In this document: piece after piece, positions 4,980-7,924 of the stretch
How the letters are laid out: each line of letters begins with the position of its first letter
Position numbering within the stretch: the first letter of the stretch is position 1
Assembly: GCA_902775835.1 (NCBI GenBank)
Contig: CACYNZ010000173.1
Location: 1-7,924, forward strand
DNA length: 7,924 nucleotides
DNA from: an uncultured Eubacteriales bacterium
GTDB taxonomy: Bacteria; Bacillota_A; Clostridia; Christensenellales; Aristaeellaceae
Reading direction: 5' to 3'
Position numbers and translations under genes: made by a program
The notes under the pieces: model-generated
What the model saw: the letters and a program-made list of their open reading frames with translations, nothing else
Database searches by the model: none
Told to the model about the DNA's origin: nothing

Positions 4980-6752
4980 ATGGCAAATGACAGACTGGTG
5001 GACATCCCGGCTTATGCAAAACTGAGCAAGCGGGGCAGCTATTATGCCTGGAAAAAGGACATGCCCTATTATGCTGACGAAGAAAATATCAGGGGATACA
5101 ACGTCATTGGCTATCCCTCAGATGTGCCCGGCAAAATGATTCCCAGCTGGTGTTATGACACTTACTGTGCCCCGGACGCTGGCGCCAGAAAAGCGGAAGA
5201 AGCCACGCGGAGAAAAAAGAAGGCAGAAGAACGGGCCAGAAAGGAAGCCGAAAAGAAAGCCGAACTTGAACGTAACTTTGGTGAAGAATACATTTCTGCG
5301 AATGAGCTTACTGAAGAAGTGTACTGCTATCCCCTTCCCGGTTTTTTTGCTGAACATTTTTTCCATGAAACCGGCATGGATGCAATTCTTGACAAAGTTC
5401 TCAGCCCGGAGCGTGCCTGGCTGATCCGTCTTTCCGCCGCACTGCTCGCATCGTATCCGGCGCATCTTTCCTACAGTTTCCTGAACAGTTTTCCCATGAA
5501 GCCGCATATGCTTTTCCACATGAATTCATTCTTTTCCACCCGGCTCTGGTCTTCTGTCACAGAAGAGGAAATCCACAGTATTTTTGCGGCCTGGATCAGA
5601 AACGTGAAACCTCAGCAGATATCCTCCCGTGCAATTCAGAGTAAGATGACGCTTTACCATGACGATTCTTCTGACCATATGGGCGGCTGGTTCTCCAGCC
5701 GAATCCGGACAGGCACCAAGTATTATCCTTCCCTCCAGATTTACCGGGATATGGAATCCCATCAGCTTCTGGCCTTTGAACACCTCAAATACGTACACAA
5801 CGATTCGTATCCTCTGACAAAGCTCTCGGAAATTCACACCATTGAAAACAGCGATTATCCCGAACTGCGCAGCGCCTCTCTTCATTTTTTCCTGGATCCC
5901 TACACATTCAAATCCGATCTTGCCGTTCGCCTGAGAAAGTCCACCATCTGGATTCATCCCTCTGAATATAAGAACCAGAAGGAACTTGGCGCCAAGATCA
6001 AAGATCTTGGCCAGACGCCCGTCCGTTCCGGATGGCGCACTGTGCAGTGGAACGGCAGATGGGAGGACACGGAAGGCACATGGATATTGACAGAGAATAC
6101 CGGTATGCGGGAAGGCGCAGAGGAAAATGCGCGCCACTTCCTGCAGAACACAAAAAAGCGTCTCCAGCTCATGTCCTACTATCCCGCCTCCTCTGACTAC
6201 AGTGCCTGCTATTTCGATATCGAAAAGGAAGATGATGAAAGCGACTTCTTTGACAATGCCCCCTTCACCGTCAAAGCCGTTCCCGGTGCCACCAAAAAGT
6301 TCCGATTGGATATCGGCCGTTGCCTCTGTTTCACCACGGAAGGTCCTTTCACAGAGGAGGAACTGATCCGTCAGCTCTGGTGCGAGGACGATCTGCGGTG
6401 CCAGTACTCACAATACATGAACCATGGCGAAACCAGCGATGTTACAGAAGAATTCTTTGACGCAATGAAAGGCCGGGAGCTTCCCCTTTTCCTTGCCAGC
6501 ATGTACCGGGAATGGATCTACCACCATATCGGAGACCTGTTTGGAGACGGTCTCGAGATCACCCCATTTTTGCGGAAGGCCGCCGAATGGCGCTGCACCA
6601 TCCATCCAGGCGGGAAAATTGAAGCTGATCCCATGGAGCAGGATCTGGAAAAACTGCTGAAGCGGTTTGATGTTTCCGCTGCCGCCGCCATCGCATTTCT
6701 GGAAGAAGCTGTCAGACAGCCCCATTATTTCTCGGATGCCTACAGCGACTGA
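4980..6752 (+). CDS. Transposase-derived protein (IS1634/IS4-like DDE fold), catalytically eroded
   Basis: The frame is intact at 590 residues. The N-terminal 60 residues resemble the beta-rich start of IS1634-type transposases (YYAWKKDMPYY, IRGYNVIGYP). Residues 68-98 are a Lys/Glu/Ala-rich likely coiled coil. Residues 132-207 follow the family pattern, with FFSTRLWSSVTEEEIHSIFA standing where S..R.S.LL..IT.EE...F normally lies. YHDDSSD at 226-232 may hold the first catalytic Asp. HFFLDPYTFKSDLAVRLRK at 302-320 matches the strand with the second Asp (MDRGFYS), so Asp306 is kept. FTEEELIRQLWCEDDLRCQY at 457-476 occupies the YREK-type segment, but Tyr, Arg and the catalytic Glu are replaced (Leu466, Trp467 and Arg473 in my alignment). 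The C-terminus keeps the helical tail of the family. Sampled stretches run about 43-53% GC against about 60% in neighbours, hinting at transfer. A non-mobile DNA-binding role is inference. Confidence 0.62.
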   Translation: MANDRLVDIPAYAKLSKRGSYYAWKKDMPYYADEENIRGYNVIGYPSDVPGKMIPSWCYDTYCAPDAGARKAEEATRRKKKAEERARKEAEKKAELERNFGEEYISANELTEEVYCYPLPGFFAEHFFHETGMDAILDKVLSPERAWLIRLSAALLASYPAHLSYSFLNSFPMKPHMLFHMNSFFSTRLWSSVTEEEIHSIFAAWIRNVKPQQISSRAIQSKMTLYHDDSSDHMGGWFSSRIRTGTKYYPSLQIYRDMESHQLLAFEHLKYVHNDSYPLTKLSEIHTIENSDYPELRSASLHFFLDPYTFKSDLAVRLRKSTIWIHPSEYKNQKELGAKIKDLGQTPVRSGWRTVQWNGRWEDTEGTWILTENTGMREGAEENARHFLQNTKKRLQLMSYYPASSDYSACYFDIEKEDDESDFFDNAPFTVKAVPGATKKFRLDIGRCLCFTTEGPFTEEELIRQLWCEDDLRCQYSQYMNHGETSDVTEEFFDAMKGRELPLFLASMYREWIYHHIGDLFGDGLEITPFLRKAAEWRCTIHPGGKIEADPMEQDLEKLLKRFDVSAAAAIAFLEEAVRQPHYFSDAYSD

Positions 6753-6804
6753 TGAAGCCCTGCCCCCGCGTATTTCCGCTGAAACCCGGGACAGTCAGGC
6801 ATCA

Positions 6805-6868
6805 GAAAGCATAAAGCAGGAAGACGGAACCCTCAAAAGGTTCCGTCTTCCTGCTTTATGTCACTTTC
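6805..6868. terminator. Bidirectional terminator hairpin between convergent genes
   Basis: A perfect 22-bp inverted repeat (6810-6831 with 6839-6860) encloses a 7-nt loop. A further GAAAG (6805-6809) can pair with CTTTC (6864-6868) across a 3-nt bulge. The stem is GC-rich in the middle and ends in AAAGC on one side and GCTTT on the other, so each direction has a short T-run after the GC core. It starts directly at the stop codon of the ABC permease (6861-6863) and lies 57 nt after the stop of the transposase-like gene, as expected for a shared terminator. The T-run is short, so efficiency is uncertain. Confidence 0.8.
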
Positions 6869-7631
6869 CATATTGTTTTTCCCGCATGGCTTCCACCTTA
6901 CGGCCCACCCACAGGGGAAGTTCCGTCAGAGCCAGCACGAGAAGAATCATGATCAGTGCATAGGCATAAATCTCAGCGTACTCATTGAAGTAGCTGCTGC
7001 TGTATATGGCCTTTCCCAGGGAATTCCGGGTCTGCACCAGGTATTCCGTGGACACCACCATCTTGATGCCCATGCCGGCCGCATTGATATACGCCTGCTT
7101 CATGTATCCCGCCATCAGGGGAAGATACACCTTCCAGAGAATGTAGGGCGTAAGTCCGCTGCACAGCCGGTAAACATCCAGCAGTTCACGGTCAATCCGC
7201 AGCACGCCTTCGCATGTGGCCTCGCTGATCATGGGGATCAGCACCAGGGAGGAGGCGATCAGGGGCACCCGGTCATACCGGGTCAGCACCATGATGACCA
7301 CCACCAGCACGATCATGGGAATGGACCGGAGAAAGACCATAAGCGGCGCCAGAAGCCGGCGCACAAAGGGGATCATGCCTTCCAGAAGGCCCAGCCCGAC
7401 GCCTGCAGCCGTGGACACAGCCAGCACCGCCAGCAGATGACGGAGCGTGGTCAGCATCAGCGTATACGTATGCGATGTGCCCAGCAGGCAGACAAAGGTC
7501 CGCAGGATTTCCCCGATTCCCGGAAAAACCAGACGGTCATGTTTCGCCAGGCCCGCCAGCTGAATCACAGCCGCGATAAGAATGATTCCAAGACAGTAGG
7601 CAAGCGTGCCTGCTTTTTTAGTCGGCCGCAT
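6861..7631 (-). CDS. ABC transporter permease, NitT/TauT (SsuC-like) family
   Basis: This 256-residue integral membrane protein is the usual size for SsuC/TauC-type permeases. About six hydrophobic segments are visible, near residues 8-28, 59-83, 95-116, 122-136, 177-198 and 221-241. The cytoplasmic EAA-type loop that docks on the ATPase is recognisable between residues 137 and 171, with its conserved Gly159 and the terminal YLP, and the following helix. The protein would form the channel of an importer. The family takes up nitrate, sulfonates, taurine, bicarbonate or thiamine-precursor-like compounds, and the sequence does not tell which. The ATG at 7631 overlaps the end of the substrate-binding protein gene by 14 nt and has no strong ribosome site, suggesting translational coupling. 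A terminator hairpin begins right after its stop. Confidence 0.9.
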   Translation of the reverse strand: MRPTKKAGTLAYCLGIILIAAVIQLAGLAKHDRLVFPGIGEILRTFVCLLGTSHTYTLMLTTLRHLLAVLAVSTAAGVGLGLLEGMIPFVRRLLAPLMVFLRSIPMIVLVVVIMVLTRYDRVPLIASSLVLIPMISEATCEGVLRIDRELLDVYRLCSGLTPYILWKVYLPLMAGYMKQAYINAAGMGIKMVVSTEYLVQTRNSLGKAIYSSSYFNEYAEIYAYALIMILLVLALTELPLWVGRKVEAMREKQYGK

Positions 7632-7924
7632 AATAGAATTCGTCCGCAGGCACCGCGCCGCCGAACTGGGTCAGATCCACGTTAGCCGTGGTCTCCACCT
7701 GTTCCCTGGCATCCGCTGCGCTCATGAAGCGGATGCTGCAGTTGGGAATGGCGGACACAGCCACCTTCTGGTTGGGCAGGATCTCAAGCTTCACAGCCGC
7801 TTCTGCCACAGCTTCCACATCCGTTGAGCACTTGTCGCAGGCCTCGGCCGCCTGGGAAAGGAACCAGGCCACCATCTCAGGATTGCTTTCGGCCGTTGCC
7901 GCCTTCACAAACAGGGCAGCCTGG
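7618..7924 (-). CDS. ABC transporter substrate-binding protein, NitT/TauT family, C-terminal part
   Basis: Only the last 101 codons are in the window; the frame is open at the right edge, so the start is outside. An internal GTG at 7908 is not a real start. The visible part fits the C-terminal lobe of SsuA/TauA-type binding proteins. There is a FVKAATAESNPEMVAWFL helix (the usual F...NPE.V..FL), a helical stretch ending in VAVSAIPNCSIRFM, and the closing GGAVPADEFYYAAD, which resembles the family's end motif. Such proteins capture the ligand outside the membrane and pass it to the permease encoded next. The ligand pocket is mostly in the missing part. The ATPase gene is not visible and probably lies further upstream. 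Confidence 0.82.
   Translation of the reverse strand, partial: QAALFVKAATAESNPEMVAWFLSQAAEACDKCSTDVEAVAEAAVKLEILPNQKVAVSAIPNCSIRFMSAADAREQVETTANVDLTQFGGAVPADEFYYAAD

Noticed and set aside
3413..4990. 525-codon open frame on the plus strand
   Set aside because: It is antisense to the DUF5655, peroxiredoxin and UPF0178 genes, which have clear family motifs. Its translation is rich in Arg, His and Pro with no domain, as expected of a shadow in GC-rich DNA.
4739..5005. 88-codon minus-strand frame ending just before the UPF0178 gene
   Set aside because: No ribosome site at its start. It overlaps the real plus-strand start and the promoter region, and its translation has no recognisable pattern.
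4796..6841. GGTTCCG upstream and its inverse downstream of the transposase-like gene as possible terminal inverted repeats
   Set aside because: Only 7 bp match, which is expected by chance between these flanks, and the downstream copy is part of the terminator stem.
6858..7685. 275-codon plus-strand frame rich in His and Gln
   Set aside because: It is antisense to the ABC permease; the composition is the mirror image of hydrophobic codons, and there is no ribosome site.

Overview
The window is a compact, GC-rich bacterial stretch that fits the phylum Bacillota (a clostridial or erysipelotrichial gut-type genome is my guess). The hints are strong AGGAGG-type ribosome sites, sigma-A-like promoters, and a UPF0178 (YaiI/YqxD) protein. 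No species can be named from the sequence alone. Almost all of it is coding. No gene-free stretch exceeds about 240 bases, and there are no tRNA or rRNA genes, CRISPR arrays or intact insertion sequences.

Bases 1-4738 carry six genes, all on the minus strand. In transcription order they are a UPF0178 protein, a PrxQ/Bcp peroxiredoxin, a DUF5655 protein, a degenerate Hsp70-like protein, a secreted transglutaminase-like protein, and an FAD-dependent oxidoreductase that runs off the left edge. Two good promoters are visible, one upstream of the UPF0178 gene and one directly upstream of the peroxiredoxin gene. The peroxiredoxin/DUF5655 pair (6-nt gap) and the Hsp70-like/transglutaminase pair (13-nt gap, stop codon merged with the next ribosome site) are clearly co-transcribed.

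Bases 4980-6752 hold the only plus-strand gene, a 590-residue protein. By hand alignment it follows the layout of IS1634/IS4-type DDE transposases. It has lost the region that normally carries the catalytic Glu, has no recognisable terminal inverted repeats, and has its own ribosome site. It also looks less GC-rich than its neighbours. It is either a domesticated transposase or a relic that has kept its frame.

Bases 6861-7924 hold the end of a minus-strand ABC importer operon of the NitT/TauT (SsuABC-like) type. The C-terminal part of a substrate-binding protein overlaps by 14 nt the start of a membrane permease. A 22-bp perfect hairpin separates this operon from the convergent transposase-like gene and probably terminates both.

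The best candidates for something undescribed are the shrunken, motif-less Hsp70-like protein translated together with an exported transglutaminase, and the catalytically eroded full-length transposase-like protein.
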